Origin: Siphonodentalium dalli
Taxonomy: Eukaryota; Mollusca; Scaphopoda; Gadilida; Siphonodentaliidae
NCBI GenBank assembly: GCA_032622095.1
Contig: CP136061.1
Location: forward strand, 43,285,797 to 43,349,796
Length of the DNA: 64,000 bases
Direction: 5' to 3'
Both the position numbers and the translations under genes were made by a program. Shown here one piece after another: positions 1 to 10,944 of this stretch (the stretch's first letter is position 1; each line of letters opens with the position of its first letter). Below the pieces are notes generated by a model. It had not been told where the DNA came from, did not search any database, and saw only the letters and a program-made list of their open reading frames with translations.

Positions 1-315
1 TCTATTGGTTAATCACACACAAATGATATAAACGCTCTTTATTATTTCCATATCAGGAAAACAGTAACAAATAACGCTCTTTAAGTTTACCATATCCGGA
101 TCTAAACAAAGGCCAGGTTCTGTAACGTTTTTTGCTTTTGTTTACATAACAAAGGAAAAACATTTGACAATAACAGACTGTTTATGCCACATTTCTGATT
201 GGTATAAGAGCCAGGTCTGTATATATTTTACTATTCTTTCTGTTTATGGTGGTTTTTGACTGAGGTGAATATTTTAACAGCATACCCACCACCATTTTCG
301 AAAACGATCCACAAA
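1..315 (+). repeat. Family E repeat, truncated copy
   Basis: This matches two further copies at 9630-10145 and 32422-32923. All share the block around ATAAACGCTCTTTATT, the CCATATCAGGAA motif and the ending GCATACCCACCACCA. This copy starts at the window edge and lacks the last ~15 bases of the other copies. It is non-coding; the short frames in it are not conserved between copies. Confidence 0.75.
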
Positions 316-1001
316 TCAATACCAAAAAACATTGGGGACGGGTGTGTCACCATAAACCTGCCCGCAAAATATGAACACGATCGGACAAAAAATACTTGAG
401 TTATCGCATCCGATAGAACATTGTGTTTATTCACTTCATTGGTGGATGGACAATCTTAATAATTGCTAAATACATGGTATGGGTACACATAAAAGGGCCT
501 TAATTTCAAAGCAAATGAATGGACACAACGTGTTACATGTGGATATTGTTCACACATGCTGCCTCGTGAGTACACTAAAGATAGTTAGAACATGATGTTT
601 GGTAACAGATAAACGGATATCAAAACTTAATTAGTACGGATGTATTTGTTCAATATACGGCCACAATGTAGCTCGATCTTTGAACTTATCAAATTATTGT
701 TTCAAGCATTGTACTCCAACTAAACATTGAAACTGTGTTGTGAATAACCCCATCATTTAAACTGAGCTGTGAACATAACCCCATCAATTTTTCAGGTCAG
801 AGCATGGAAGTGACGGAGTGTACCCACTTGACAAAATGTAATTCAAGTAAGTTTCTTAAACTATTGAGGTATATCCATGTACTTTAAGGCTGATATCCAT
901 TGATTTCCCGCTCCTCCTTAAACCCTGATTACCAATTAACAGAGAGAGGTGAATACAGTGTACTGGTTTAAATGAACTTTAAACTACCACATGTATTTAA
1001 T
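316..1001. other. AT-rich spacer, nothing recognised
   Basis: No coding frame, splice-consistent exon, hairpin or repeat shared with the rest of the window was seen here. Confidence 0.5.
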
Positions 1002-1900
1002 CAATTCAATTCAATTCAATTTATTAGTATTCTGATCATCAAGGTAGATATAACAGAAACATGGTTATTACAAATATCGATGCAAATATAAATTTGTTTT
1101 GCATGAATGCACATTTAGATATATAATATAGTTGTGTATACAATAGTGTCTTGATCTGTATATAATTATATTATTTTTTTTCCTGATAGATTTTTGTTAT
1201 TAATTTCGGCGTATTGGTTACGTGTTCGGTCAGTGGATATGGATTTTGAATGGTTTAAATGATTCAGCCTCAAGAGGCGTCAGATTGTATATATATAGTA
1301 TATACTCGTGGCGCTTATAAAATAAGCGCATCTACAGCGATAAACTATTATATTGGTGGTGGGGTCCTTCTTTATACAATTTGGTACATGTAAGAAACAA
1401 GTATGTTATATCGGTATATTTTGAAGGTGGGTTACTTGTTTGTCTGAAAGTCTAGCCTCAAGAGTTCCGAAATATATCAATGATCTTTTTTATAAAAACT
1501 GAGAGATTCTTGGTATTTCTTCTGTTGTGGTTATTGAATAGTGCTGCTAACTTGTTAGCGTTTGGTCTCTGGTAATAGTATGGTCTCAGGTATTGTACGC
1601 GTATGTCTTGGAGTTCAATACATTTAAGGATGACATGATACTCATCGCCTATTTCTGAGTTGCAGAGGGTACACAATCTATCCGAATATGCGGCATTGAT
1701 CCACGCGCCATATTCTATTGGGAGTTTATGGTTCTTGGTACGGAAGAGAAGGATGCTTTGCACGACTCGGTGGTTTGTTATTGATAGGTAACTTTCTCGT
1801 TCAAATGAGGTCTTGGTAATACGATAAAAGACGAATTTACTGGATGTTGCTATCGATGCCCACCATTCTTGCAGAATCGACATGTACAATTAGTGGCCCG
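1002..1900 (-). mobile_element. LINE 3' fragment (L2/CR1-like)
   Basis: On the minus strand the frame 1889-1458 encodes the C-terminus of a non-LTR retrotransposon ORF2. Its cysteine/histidine knuckle reads LCTLCNSEIGDEYHVILKC, the same C-x2-C-x9-H-x4-C layout as in the intact LINE ORF2 (38197-41637). Downstream on the minus strand the element ends in a tandem pentanucleotide tail (GAATT units, 1002-1021), typical of L2/CR1-group 3' ends. Only the tail of ORF2 and the 3' UTR remain. Copies this severely 5'-truncated are expected from target-primed reverse transcription. Confidence 0.75.
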
Positions 1901-2659
1901 TTGCTGGACAACCGTTACTGCAGTGTGCCATTTATCAGCCTTCGGTTGCACGACAATGGCAACCGTAAAAATGTCAAAAAGAGTACATATAAATCACGTT
2001 TTTTCATCGTTGTTTTTGGAGTCCCCAAGCTGCCACTTATTATAATTTATTATAAAATATGTTTTTCTGGAATGTCGTTTTCCTGCTATTCAAGGCCTAC
2101 AATGTGGCTTTCGATTGCAAGCCACACTCTATCATCCACGGCGTGGCGGAAATCGGAAAGACTGTGCCATTTATAGAGATGACCGGATTTCTGATGGAAA
2201 GTTGGAGACCAATTTCGAGAGTTTATAAATATCTTACATCGAGCACATTAACTCAGTCGAATGGTAGTTGATAGGCTACATCTTTACAACGAAAACAAGC
2301 GAATCGTATATGAAGTGGATATTTCGATTGAGCCACTGTATATACTGCATGGCAAACCGGTACTAAATCTTCAATGGTATGTCAGCAACCGGTCGAGAAT
2401 AGCTCTTCAAATTCAACCGGATTTTTTTATGTGAATACAAATTAATTTCAACTGTTCATCCACCCCAATACACATGGCCTCAATGTGTCATCAATATCCA
2501 AATCAGTACACCTTCAATGGCCGACTCGTGGCTGAAATTGATGGGTCTAAAATTGGGTGTCCCTGCGATCTTCAAATGGCCTTTAATGGAATAGATACCA
2601 CTGGAGAGAGATAACTCTATTTACTAATACCGGTGCAGCATTAATTTTGATGTTCAGTG
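1901..2659. other. Spacer, nothing recognised
   Basis: Overlapping short frames occur on the plus strand (1844-2271) but show no recognisable motif and no repeat copy. Confidence 0.4.
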
Positions 2660-2895
2660 GGAAAAGAAAATCATGATATGATAATTAAATCTTTATTACC
2701 TAAATGGATTCAGGTATAAATCGATTGGAATGGTATATTATTAATTTGGATGGGTTCAAGTATAAAAGCGCAGAAGAATTCATATTCATTGGTGGGAATT
2801 GTTTGGATAATAAGTTCAACAAACGACCTATAGCCGTCTATTAAACTTATTGTGCGAACATTGAACTTATTGTGCGAACATTTCACGAGTGAACT
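2660..2895. repeat. Dispersed repeat related to 52672-52880
   Basis: Shares stretches such as TAAATGGATTC, TATATTGGAATGGT-like and GATAATAAGTTCAACAAAC with the intronic segment at 52672-52880. A 20-base direct repeat containing CTTATTGTGCGAACATT occurs at about 2845-2882. The matching 64-codon minus-strand frame is not conserved and is not called a gene. Confidence 0.5.
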
Positions 2896-2900
2896 ACTCG

Positions 2901-3086
2901 TCAATGCAGGAGTTCTTGATGTATCAGCCTGGTTGTTGCCGTCGTGTCCATGACAGTCGGGTCATGGGTACCCATGTCAGTCGGGTCGATCGGTTCAATT
3001 AGTGGCAATGTTTCATCTTGAGGATCAAGAGGATCCTCATCGGCTCTGATATCAGGATCAAATGTGGGGTTATCAAAGTCTGCCAT
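2901..3086 (-). CDS. Small acidic ORF of compact cluster
   Basis: A 61-residue frame starting MADFDNPTFDPD, strongly acidic and proline-rich in its first 40 residues, without a hydrophobic segment. It is the most downstream of four same-strand ORFs packed between 4064 and 2901. An N-terminal FDNP-type acidic start is, from memory, common among uncharacterised proteins of virus-like large DNA transposons in invertebrates, so a relic of such an element is my inference. It could equally be a truncated exon. No function is assigned. Confidence 0.35.
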   Translation of the reverse strand: MADFDNPTFDPDIRADEDPLDPQDETLPLIEPIDPTDMGTHDPTVMDTTATTRLIHQELLH

Positions 3087-3097
3087 TGTTCTGTTAT

Positions 3098-3200
3098 ATG
3101 TATATTACTTTGTAATAATATATCATATATAGTTGAAGGTAAGCCAGCTTCGATTCAATATATATATTATTACAAAGTAATATAAATATATATAATGGCT
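3098..3200. repeat. AT-rich inverted repeat between ORFs
   Basis: The stretch with ATTACTTTGTAATAATATAT at about 3103-3123 is repeated in inverse orientation at about 3162-3183. Together they can form a hairpin with a ~40-base loop. It sits around the end of the ORF at 3123-3338 and before the ORF starting at 3086. A role as an intergenic end signal is speculative. Confidence 0.55.
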
Positions 3201-3338
3201 TCGAGTCAGTACGGACGCAAACTCAACCCACACCGCAGCCTGCGGGACCCCCTCGGGGGTCAAAGGCACCAGACTGTCTGTTGTTGTTACGAGCAATCCC
3301 AGCACGATTGTGCCAAACCAACAGCCACCGTGCATCAT
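3123..3338 (-). CDS. Small ORF with hydrophobic N-terminus
   Basis: A 71-residue frame starting MMHGGCWFGTIVLGLLV. The hydrophobic stretch at residues 7-18 could be a signal anchor, and a second hydrophobic stretch lies near residue 50 (YLYYFVIIYIL). Its start overlaps the stop of the ORF at 3335-3631 in an ATGATGA arrangement. That is unusual for an animal chromosome but common in compact viral or transposon genomes. No family is recognised. Confidence 0.3.
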   Translation of the reverse strand: MMHGGCWFGTIVLGLLVTTTDSLVPLTPEGVPQAAVWVEFASVLTRSHYIYLYYFVIIYILNRSWLTFNYI

Positions 3339-3631
3339 GATCGCATGATATTCTTGTCTCTTCTCGAGCGCTTTCGCGCGCGCAGAGACGCTGTGACCTC
3401 GGCGTCGATCTGTTTAATCTCGTGGCCTCTCTGACCGCGCTTGTGGGGGTTGCCCCAATCCCCAAGAATGGCTGGGAACCGGTCTGTCTTCTGGGCCCGC
3501 TGCAGACGTGATGTTAGCTCTGCAGCACGGAGAGATAAAATCGCTGTGATCAGTTCAATTTTTCGAAGAGAGGAATACCCCATCAAACCGAGATCTTTGG
3601 CTTGGGCTCGAAGCTCGCGTACAGTAGACAT
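3335..3631 (-). CDS. Small protein with SAP/Rho-N-like motif
   Basis: I start this frame at the ATG at 3631, because the longer open frame upstream is created by the tandem repeat at 3681-3805 read out of frame. The 98-residue product begins MSTVRELRAQAKDLGLMGYS and continues SLRKIELI. This fits the helix-extended-helix layout of SAP or Rho-N nucleic-acid-binding motifs (leucine, alanine-lysine, glycine-tyrosine, leucine-arginine-lysine). The C-terminus is very basic (RARKRSRRDK). Its start lies 35 bases past the stop of the preceding ORF, and its stop overlaps the next start. The motif call is moderately sure; the role is unknown. Confidence 0.45.
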   Translation of the reverse strand: MSTVRELRAQAKDLGLMGYSSLRKIELITAILSLRAAELTSRLQRAQKTDRFPAILGDWGNPHKRGQRGHEIKQIDAEVTASLRARKRSRRDKNIMRS

Positions 3632-3665
3632 GTCCTGAATAAGTATACCAATTATAACCATATCT

Positions 3666-4064
3666 CTAATATAAAACGTCAATAGCCGCCAGTCGAGCAA
3701 ATTCCTTATCCACAACCTCCAGCCGAGAAAATTCCTTATCCACAACCTCCAGCCGAGCAAATTCTTTATCCACAACCTCCAGCCGAGAAAATTCCTTTTC
3801 CGTAGCCCTTTTCTCTTGGTGCCATAATTTATTCTTCTCTTTTATGTAACCACACCTCAAGCAGAGTGATATTTGGTTCGTTACCCCCTTACCACAAACA
3901 CGGTAAGGTTTTGTACATGAACCCTTCCGCCGTCTGGCCAGATGTACTTTACAAAACTCCCCCATACAGCGCCGCCCACAGAGGTCTACATAACTCAATG
4001 TGAGCTGAATAGGAAAATGCATTACCACATATTCGAGCAATAAAATATGATGTATTGAAAACAT
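3666..4064 (-). CDS. Cys-rich ORF with 10-residue tandem repeats
   Basis: A 132-codon frame. An internal Met at about residue 15 (MHFPIQLTLS) is a plausible alternative start. The middle holds cysteine pairs (CGRRC, FCKVH, CRVCGKG-like, LCLRCGY) resembling one or two zinc ribbons. The C-terminus is four copies of a 10-residue unit reading VDKEFARLEV or VDKEFSRLEV, charged and probably helical. It is the first of four same-strand ORFs spaced by 34 bases or overlapping. Unrecognised; I suspect a relic of a virus-like large DNA transposon (Maverick/Polinton type or similar). Confidence 0.4.
   Translation of the reverse strand: MFSIHHILLLEYVVMHFPIQLTLSYVDLCGRRCMGEFCKVHLARRRKGSCTKPYRVCGKGVTNQISLCLRCGYIKEKNKLWHQEKRATEKEFSRLEVVDKEFARLEVVDKEFSRLEVVDKEFARLAAIDVLY
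3681..3805. repeat. 30-bp tandem repeat, four units
   Basis: Four head-to-tail units of 30 bases, each containing TTATCCACAACCTCCAGCCG with small changes (GAGAAAATT or GAGCAAATT). The period is a multiple of three, so all frames stay open through it. This explains why two overlapping minus-strand frames both look repetitive. Confidence 0.9.
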
Positions 4065-6290
4065 GCTATTCTAATATACGTATACAAATAGCAAGCATGC
4101 GACAGACGGCGCCATTGTTCGATTTCTAAAGAGCCTCCCGATGGGTTATAAACCGTGAGAACCACGCCGTGAATTGATTCAAATTATGGTGTAAATATTT
4201 GTTGTCTTAATAAACAATACTTGTTCATTGATACGTTGGGCACGGGAACTTAACATTAACTCTACCCATGCTGTGATAGTTTGCAGAATTTTGTAATTAG
4301 GTCCATTTTTTTGGCGTTGAAATTCTACGAGTATACTCCATGGTAGAGTATGCTGACCTAATCTGGTGGGAACCTTTTTTGGGGTGAATTGTGGTGTGAA
4401 TGCACCTCACTGCTGGGAAGAGGGGTTGGGACGCTCATAATGCTTTTTAACAAAGTCCAATCACACTCCCTGCTGCTTGGTGTGATGTGTTTGTATACTT
4501 ATATATACTATACAATATATATTGTTTGCACATTTACCCAATGCGAGTGCCTTGTGACCCTTTAACTACCACGTATATATACGAACATGCGCAAACCCTG
4601 AATTTATATTATAGCTGATGTTCCGGAGATACATGGAGTTAATTCGACGCTTGAGGTCATTGATGATGGAGGATCTGGATATGGAAGTAATGGCGACGAA
4701 GAGGAAACAGGGCTGGATGAGGAGGCAGATGAACTGGTACTAATCACTGACAGTGACATAAATACAGGGGTGTCGGACCAAATTATCCAATAGTTGCTAA
4801 TTTCATGCCTGACATATCACTGACACCTCATTAGTTGCAAATTTCAGACCAAATATATGTTGAAATTGTTCTGATAGTTTGAGTTTCCAACCACACCAGT
4901 ATTCAGTGTGAAATTTGTTGTTTTCAAAAACAAAGTCGATTTTTCCCTACTTTCTGTCAATGTTTTGGTATGAAATGGCCATCAGTTGGAAAATTTCCAT
5001 GTAGGGTGGGTTAGGTTGTAAATATTCAACAGTTTGAAACTCGAGGCGCCATTGCCCAGGTGGATATATTCTACCCATGGGTGCGAAATGGATTTACTAG
5101 ACTGAGAAAGTTCGGTATGGTTCAAGTAAAGGGGGAGGGGACACTCTAGCCACGTCCCTGATAACTGATTATGTGAATCTACCGAGGGTACCCGAGGAGT
5201 GAATCCTGGGTATCGGTTAATTACATAACATACATGCCATATATACTCAGTGATTTAAAGTAATGTCTATAACCTCAAACAATCGAGTTCTCTAAATGAC
5301 TAAACTTCATTAAAATTTGTCATATTGGTTTAGAAAGCAGTCAAAATGTGAGACATTTTGGTGGCATAAAATATATGCAGTACCAACCTTTTTGTTGAAT
5401 CTTGAATACAGGCTAGAATATCACATGCAGTCCACCCTTTTATAATATTAAGATGTCACTGATATATATGCACAATTTCTCCACCGTAAAACACCCTGAG
5501 TTAATCTCAGCTTAACATTAGAATGACTTCATGCCAATGATTTCTCATCTATTAATAGGTAGGACTGCTATTGCTTTTCCAAGAAGGCGACAAGTTTGTG
5601 TCCCTCAAATGTGGCCCAAATTTGTTTTTACTTTTCGACGAAAAGGTATATATTGACTTGCATAGCATCATATTATTATGTCATTGGGATGTGTGTGTTA
5701 GAGTGGCACATATCATACACTAATGATAGTACATGTACAATAATTCTCCATTTCAGGACGACAGTGAAACAATGGAAGCAGACGCATAGACAATACAACA
5801 TGGGATTGTAGTTATGTATGGGGAGAAGTTCCCATAAAATATCGCCAAGAGTTTCTATTTAAAGGACAAAGTGAGGGACGTAGACTGACGCAAGTCATGT
5901 GTAGTACATGTAGATGAAGGAAATTGACAAATTGTACATATATATCATAGTGCTATGCAATTCCCCCTGCCTCAAATAGATCCCTCTAAGAGTTGATACT
6001 GCATTGATATTCCGGTCTTGCAATTGATCACTGCTCACAGAGGTAGTTCTTTTGAATATGCCAATCACTATATACTTTATATGCACATCTGGGTGGATCG
6101 GAGTTAATAAAGAATGCATCGCAGGGATGTACGTGCCAAGGAGTGGTTTCACTAGATCAACCCCTCCCCTCACCCATGTCCTATACTAAAATTTCAACAG
6201 TTATAAATATTATGCTCGATAGTTAGAAATATTATGCCTGAAAGTATGTCAAATATAACAGCTAGTTGGACATGTGATTTCCAAACCTGC
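4065..6290. other. Long spacer, no gene recognised
   Basis: AT-rich DNA with stop codons in all frames at short intervals. The part at 4150-4250 has TTATAAA- and AATAAA-like strings resembling an LTR fragment, but no partner LTR was found. The frames at 5596-5811 and 5895-6173 show no motif. Confidence 0.4.
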
Positions 6291-6294
6291 AAAT

Positions 6295-6630
6295 GGTTTG
6301 TCTATCATTTGCAGACTGAGGTCCACAGCAGGCTAGCATCACCAAATTCACCCTCTGGTGACCTCATTACATTTTCCCTTCTGGGAAGTTTCTATATCCC
6401 CTAAATTGCAAAAGATAAAATGCATAATCCAGGTGACTAATGGGTGAACATCAACAACTTCAACTGGGGAACTTCAATCTTCAATCTCCCATAGCAGTTG
6501 AGGACTAAGCAGCATTATGTTCAAAGAGGTGAATTTTGTGATGCTAGTCCGCCGTGTGCGATATATAGCGGCACGGACTTCACCCTCTGGTGACCACATT
6601 CTGCATATGACAGACAAATTGAGTGTTTTA
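6295..6630. mobile_element. Family A element, diverged copy
   Basis: Carries both subterminal hairpin units of family A (ATTTGCAGACTGAGGTCC at 6310 and CACATTCTGCATATGACAG at 6594) and the internal TTCTGGGAAGTTTCTATATC segment. It is much more diverged than the copies at 22108-22569 or 42050-42487, so it is probably an old insertion. Confidence 0.6.
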
Positions 6631-7157
6631 GTATTGGCAGAAATATAAACCAATACTTGCTTTATTGGGGATCTGTTATATACAATATGGACACAACACA
6701 ATAAACAAAATGCAATAATTATGTTCTTATAACTTATATATCTAGCTAGCTTTGCTTAAACAAAATTGTAACTCGGAGTAAATCATTCAACACCTTATGC
6801 AGTGCAGGCACACATGTACATGTTGTGATTTTCTGTTCACAGAATAGGTATTCCTATATTTGTTCATTTTTCATACGTGTGAGTGCAATATTTTATGTGT
6901 TTTTGACTGTTAATCACTTTCTGTGGAGAATTTTAAATGTACTTTTAGGTGAGTTTAGACAAATGGACAAGTTGCAAACTAATTATTTCTATTCATTAAA
7001 AGCTTTGAAAGTGAAACCTTTTTCATCGTTTGAAGACATTTTTGTAAGATTTGCCATGTCCATTTATTACACGGTTGTTCCTAGAATTACAGTGTTCCTG
7101 CTGTTCCGTATTTTATAAATATCTATGGAACACGCTTTCCGTGTGCATCCCGTTGAT

Positions 7158-7267
7158 GTCACACAACATAAATGACATTCACTTCAACCATGAAACCAGA
7201 GGATCATAAAATAAAAGCATCATCACACATGATAAAACAAACCCTGTATGTGCCGGAATAAACATTG
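7158..7267. repeat. Family K repeat, copy 1
   Basis: A ~105-base unit (GTCACAC-ACATAAATGAC to AATAAAC-TTGTTA) repeated at 7646-7752, 9440-9548 and 10150-10250. In this cluster it borders copies of families F and E, suggesting it is part of a larger composite element. Confidence 0.65.
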
Positions 7268-7644
7268 TTAAAGACATATTATGCACTTGTTCGGGTACGT
7301 GAAACTGGTACGTTAGTATTCAGGCACCATACCAACTGGGGAAACGTAGCATTCTACTAAAATAGCCAAACATCTGAAGCAAATCGACCGTACCACTCCA
7401 AAGAAAACATCGCCTGAACTACACTAAAACGTAAATATTTACTTCCAGATTCGAGACGCAACTATTGGCGATAAACTTATGGAAATGATTTCGCCATCGA
7501 GAGTCACTGTATTTCATTAATATATAAGATGGCGGTGTGTGTTGTCAATTTGGATATAATATTTATAAAATATAACGACTTTGAGGAAGATTATTCACAA
7601 TATCTATTTGATCACCCTACTGGAGGGTTTAATATCACTTCAAT
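7268..7644 (-). mobile_element. Family F MITE-like repeat, reverse copy
   Basis: The reverse complement of the ~380-base units at 11380-11760 and 31881-32251. It is recognised by the end TTAAAGACATATTATGCACT, the internal TAAATATTTAC block, the GGCGATAAACT block and the ATCACCCTACTGGAGG end. The termini TTAAAG and TTTAA are inverted, hinting at a short-TIR non-autonomous DNA element. It lies between two K units. Confidence 0.65.
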
Positions 7645-7645
7645 G

Positions 7646-7752
7646 TCACACGACGTAAATGACGTTCCTTTTAACTCTGAAATTGGAATATGAAATAAGA
7701 ACATCATCACATATGACAAAACAAGCTCTGTATTCCTGAATAAACCTTGTTA
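7646..7752. repeat. Family K repeat, copy 2
   Basis: Second K unit (GTCACACGACGTAAATGAC to CTTGTTA). It is followed at 7757 by GCCGGGACAACTCGGT, the motif that clusters at 10250-10620. Confidence 0.6.
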
Positions 7753-8345
7753 CATGAGCCGGGACAACTCGGTTAGCCGGGACACCCGGTATGTGGGTGG
7801 ACCGATCTAATCAATTCTAATTCACGCTACTGCACAACGGCGATAACCACGCCTGCCATAAATTGCCAGACTGAATTATAGCAGGTTAGACATCACACGC
7901 CGATATGTCTGACAACAAGGAACGACGTGTCCCTCTTTCCCCAACAAAACATCCCTTGGAGATTATAACACTATGTGGTCCATTATCTCAAAAGTGTACA
8001 TAGTTTGATTTGATAGTTTTAACTAATAAGCTTATCTAGCCCTTCCTAATCCCCTCATCATATTTCCATTTGTCACCTCTCTGGCTCGGCGTGACATTTC
8101 ATAATTTACTAATCCAAAAAGCCCATAGGGCTAAGCTTTCGGATTCTGTTACTGTTATATTATTATATTGTGTCAACTTACATAAAACCAATACTCTTTT
8201 ATACAAAACAAAATCAAAGCGACATAGAGTAAGCCAGTAAAATGAGTCTTTTTGTCTAACCGCCTGTTCGCAGAAGCGACGATTGCTCCAGGCTGTATAA
8301 TGCAATTATCTCATTGGCTCACACAGCTAATTGCGGTAGGGTCAA

Positions 8346-9420
8346 TTGTACACTAAGCATAAACAAGACAGTCCACCTTGAAATGTCCAACTTAACACAA
8401 GCCTTGAAATAGTGTGCTTGTCATTTGCAGAATGAGGTCCCCAGAGGGAGAATTTAGTGATGCTACCCCGCATAGCGGGTTAGCATCACCAAATTCACCC
8501 TCTGGGGACCTCATTCTGCTTACACCTCAGCAGAATGAGGTTTCCAGAGGGTGAATTTGGTGATGCTAGCCCGCTATGCAGGGTATCATCACTAAATTCA
8601 CCCTCTGGGGACCTCATTCTGCAAATGACATAAACACTATTTCAAGGCTTGACTGCACATCCCGACTCCCACACCACATAGTGCATAGTCTGTTCACTCC
8701 CGTGCATATGCTGTTCACTCCCAACTGAAGCAACCCCGTACACTCCCAAGTTCGTAAAACTCCTTTGCACATGTTGGAATTTTACAAAACTGATACCTCA
8801 AGCTTTCCCAATTGTTGCAAAGATCCAACCTGACATGCCCCCTTTTTAAAGTTTTAATCCCAACTCTCCATGGGCCATATACACCAAACACTATTTCTTG
8901 ATTGGTCAAACCCATTTGAACAAATATGTAGCCCAGTCACACAAGGACCCTCCATACTATGCATACGCTAAATATGTCTAATGGTTCTTCAGGAGAAGAC
9001 GTTTTAAGAATTACTGTGGCAGAAGAGTTATGTCTGTGATCTCACCCCTATTTGAACTGGTGTCCTCATTTGAACAGATCTGTATCACAGTCACCCAAGG
9101 ACTCTATATAACAGATATATGCTAAATATGCGACATGGTTCTTGAGAAGATGTTTTAAGAATAACTATTAAGGGAACGAGTTATGTCCCTGGCTCCACCT
9201 CTATTTGACCTGGAAACCCCATTTGAAAAAAGCTGTATCCCAGTCACCAAGGAAGGACCCTCAATACCAAATATAAGCTAAATAACTCGAATGGTTCTTG
9301 GGAAGAAAATGGTTTTAAGAATTTCTATGGTTGTAAAGAGTTTTGTCCATAGATATGCCACTTTTTGACCCAGTGACTCCATTTGAACAAATCTGAAACA
9401 TTTGTATCTTACTAAAAATA
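8346..9420. repeat. Dispersed repeat X, copy without insertions
   Basis: This ~1.07-kb segment is repeated at 17511-21008, where two further elements have landed in it. Within it are a small family-A element (8398-8651) and then three to four degenerate ~155-base units. Each unit contains TTTGAACA, a CAGTCACC-AAGGA block and a TGGTTCTT-GAGAAGA block. It preserves the uninterrupted LINE target AAGGACTCT at 9097-9105 and the uninterrupted TTAA at 9315-9318. Confidence 0.8.
8398..8651. mobile_element. Family A short element with paired hairpins
   Basis: Inverted ends CAAGCCTTGAAATAGTGTG and CACTATTTCAAGGCTTG bracket two ~95-base hairpins. Each hairpin reads GAATGAGGTCCCCAGAGGG outward and its reverse complement inward. 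The loop of each is a shorter palindrome (ATGCTACCCCGCATAGCGGG-type). The ~200-base central segment of the long copies is missing. The partner copy lies at about 17562-17770. Confidence 0.75.
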
Positions 9421-9439
9421 AAAGGTTGACCGACCTTGC

Positions 9440-9548
9440 CGATAAATGACATTCACTTCAACCATGAAACCAGAGGATCATAAAATAAAAGCATCATCAC
9501 ACATGATAAACAAACCCTGTATGCATGTGCCGGAATAAACCTTGTTAA
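9440..9548. repeat. Family K repeat, copy 3
   Basis: GATAAATGACATTCACTTC to AATAAACCTTGTTA, nearly identical to 7170-7267. Confidence 0.6.
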
Positions 9549-9629
9549 GTCTTTTTTTTAATTCATGAAATCTATGATGGTGGCGTGTAATAAGCACAGA
9601 ATGTTCCATACGCATTCCGTTAATGTCAC

Positions 9630-10145
9630 GGTCGGTGTTCGTTGCAGAAATATTTATATTTGTTCAAATCGTCATCAACAGAAGGAACACCAAAATATAT
9701 ACAGTTCCGCTCATATGCCAAACATAATCAGCACGTAAACAGTATATTGTCGTCAAGGCGTACGATGGTGTACGTAAACAAGAGCCTGCTCGTGTTACAG
9801 AAGTTGTGCTTCTGTTTACATAACACAGCGCAATTCTATTGGTTAATCGCACAAAAGTGATATAAACGCTCTTTATTATTTCCATATCAGGAAAACAGTA
9901 ACAAACAACGCTCTTTGTGTTTACCATATCCGGATCTAAACAAAAGCCAGTTAACGTAACGTTTTTTTTTTGCTTTTGTTTACATAACAAAGGGGGGGGG
10001 GAAATTACAATAACATACTGTTTATGCCATATTTCTGATTGGCATAAGAACAAGGTCTGTCTATATCTTACTATTCCTTCTGTTTATGGCGGGTTTTGAC
10101 GGAGGTGACAATTTTAACAGCATACCCACCACCAACGCCGCCCGT
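9630..10145 (+). mobile_element. Family E repeat, full copy
   Basis: Aligns over its length with 32422-32923 and, in its 3' part, with 1-315. Landmarks are ACAAGAGCCTGCTCGTGTTACAG near 9780, ATAAACGCTCTTTATT near 9861 and CATACCCACCACCAA near 10121. No coding frame is conserved between copies. Copy 32422-32923 suggests short inverted termini for the family. Confidence 0.7.
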
Positions 10146-10149
10146 ATCT

Positions 10150-10250
10150 TTAATGTACGTTCCTTTTAACTCTGAAATTGGAACTGTTAAATAAGAACAT
10201 CATCACATATGACAAAACAAGCTCTGTATTCCTGAATAAACCTTGTTACG
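10150..10250. repeat. Family K repeat, copy 4
   Basis: TGTACGTTCCTTTTAACTC to ATAAACCTTGTTA, close to copy 2 at 7660-7752, and again followed by GCCGGGACAACTCGGT. Confidence 0.6.
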
Positions 10251-10620
10251 TGAGCCGGGACAACTCGGTCAACCGGGACACCCGGTATGTGTGTGGCCCG
10301 GTCTAATGTGCTTGCTCACTGAACATATGGTGTGCTCTTACATGAGCCAGGTCAACTAGCAAGCCGAGTTGTCCCGTCCCGCCTTGCTGTGACAACTCGG
10401 TCAGCCTGGACAACTCGGCCCACGTATAACAGCGAGCCATCCCGGCTAGTAAAGTCTGGAATGTAACATGATTAGGGACTGACGTCGTGATTGACAGATA
10501 GATGGATAGCTAGTTGCGTGAACGTCAAACCGAGTTGTCCCAGTTAACTGAGCTGTATTGGCTCACATATAAACAGCGTGACCGAGTTGTCCCAGCAGAC
10601 AGGGTTGTCCCAGCTCATGT
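10250..10620. repeat. Clustered CGGGACAACTCGG-type motif
   Basis: Within 370 bases the sequence CGGGACAACTCGGT or its reverse complement ACCGAGTTGTCCC, with small variants, occurs about eight times in both orientations (10254, 10365, 10388, 10408, 10528, 10577 and nearby). Interspersed, oppositely oriented copies could fold into several alternative hairpins. No coding function is seen. Confidence 0.6.
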
Positions 10621-10944
10621 AACAAGCCCATTCTGCACTCCTCGACCTATGACCTCTGGCGCTGAAACGGTATGGAATCTGATGAGGTTTGCCGAATGGT
10701 AACAAGCCTCTGTTTTCAGTTTTTTTTCAATTCATGGTTCTAGAACGGGATGGTGTGTAATAAACGAAGAACGACACATGTGTTAATTGGGTTATCGATA
10801 TATAAGGCACTTGTTCTATCGCTGTGCCTCTCGTTCTCTCCTTCCACACTAGCAATCGTGTCGTATCAACAAACTCATTAACACACCGTGTTGTTCTGTG
10901 TATTTATGGCATTAGGCACCTTTCGCATAATGAACTACTACTTA

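Noticed and set aside
4150-4250. LTR-like stretch with TTATAAA and AATAAA strings
   Set aside because: Single occurrence with no partner or primer-binding site.
10780-10935. LTR-like stretch (TATATAAGG box, pyrimidine-rich leader)
   Set aside because: No second LTR, no TG...CA boundaries with a target duplication, and no gag-pol remnants nearby.
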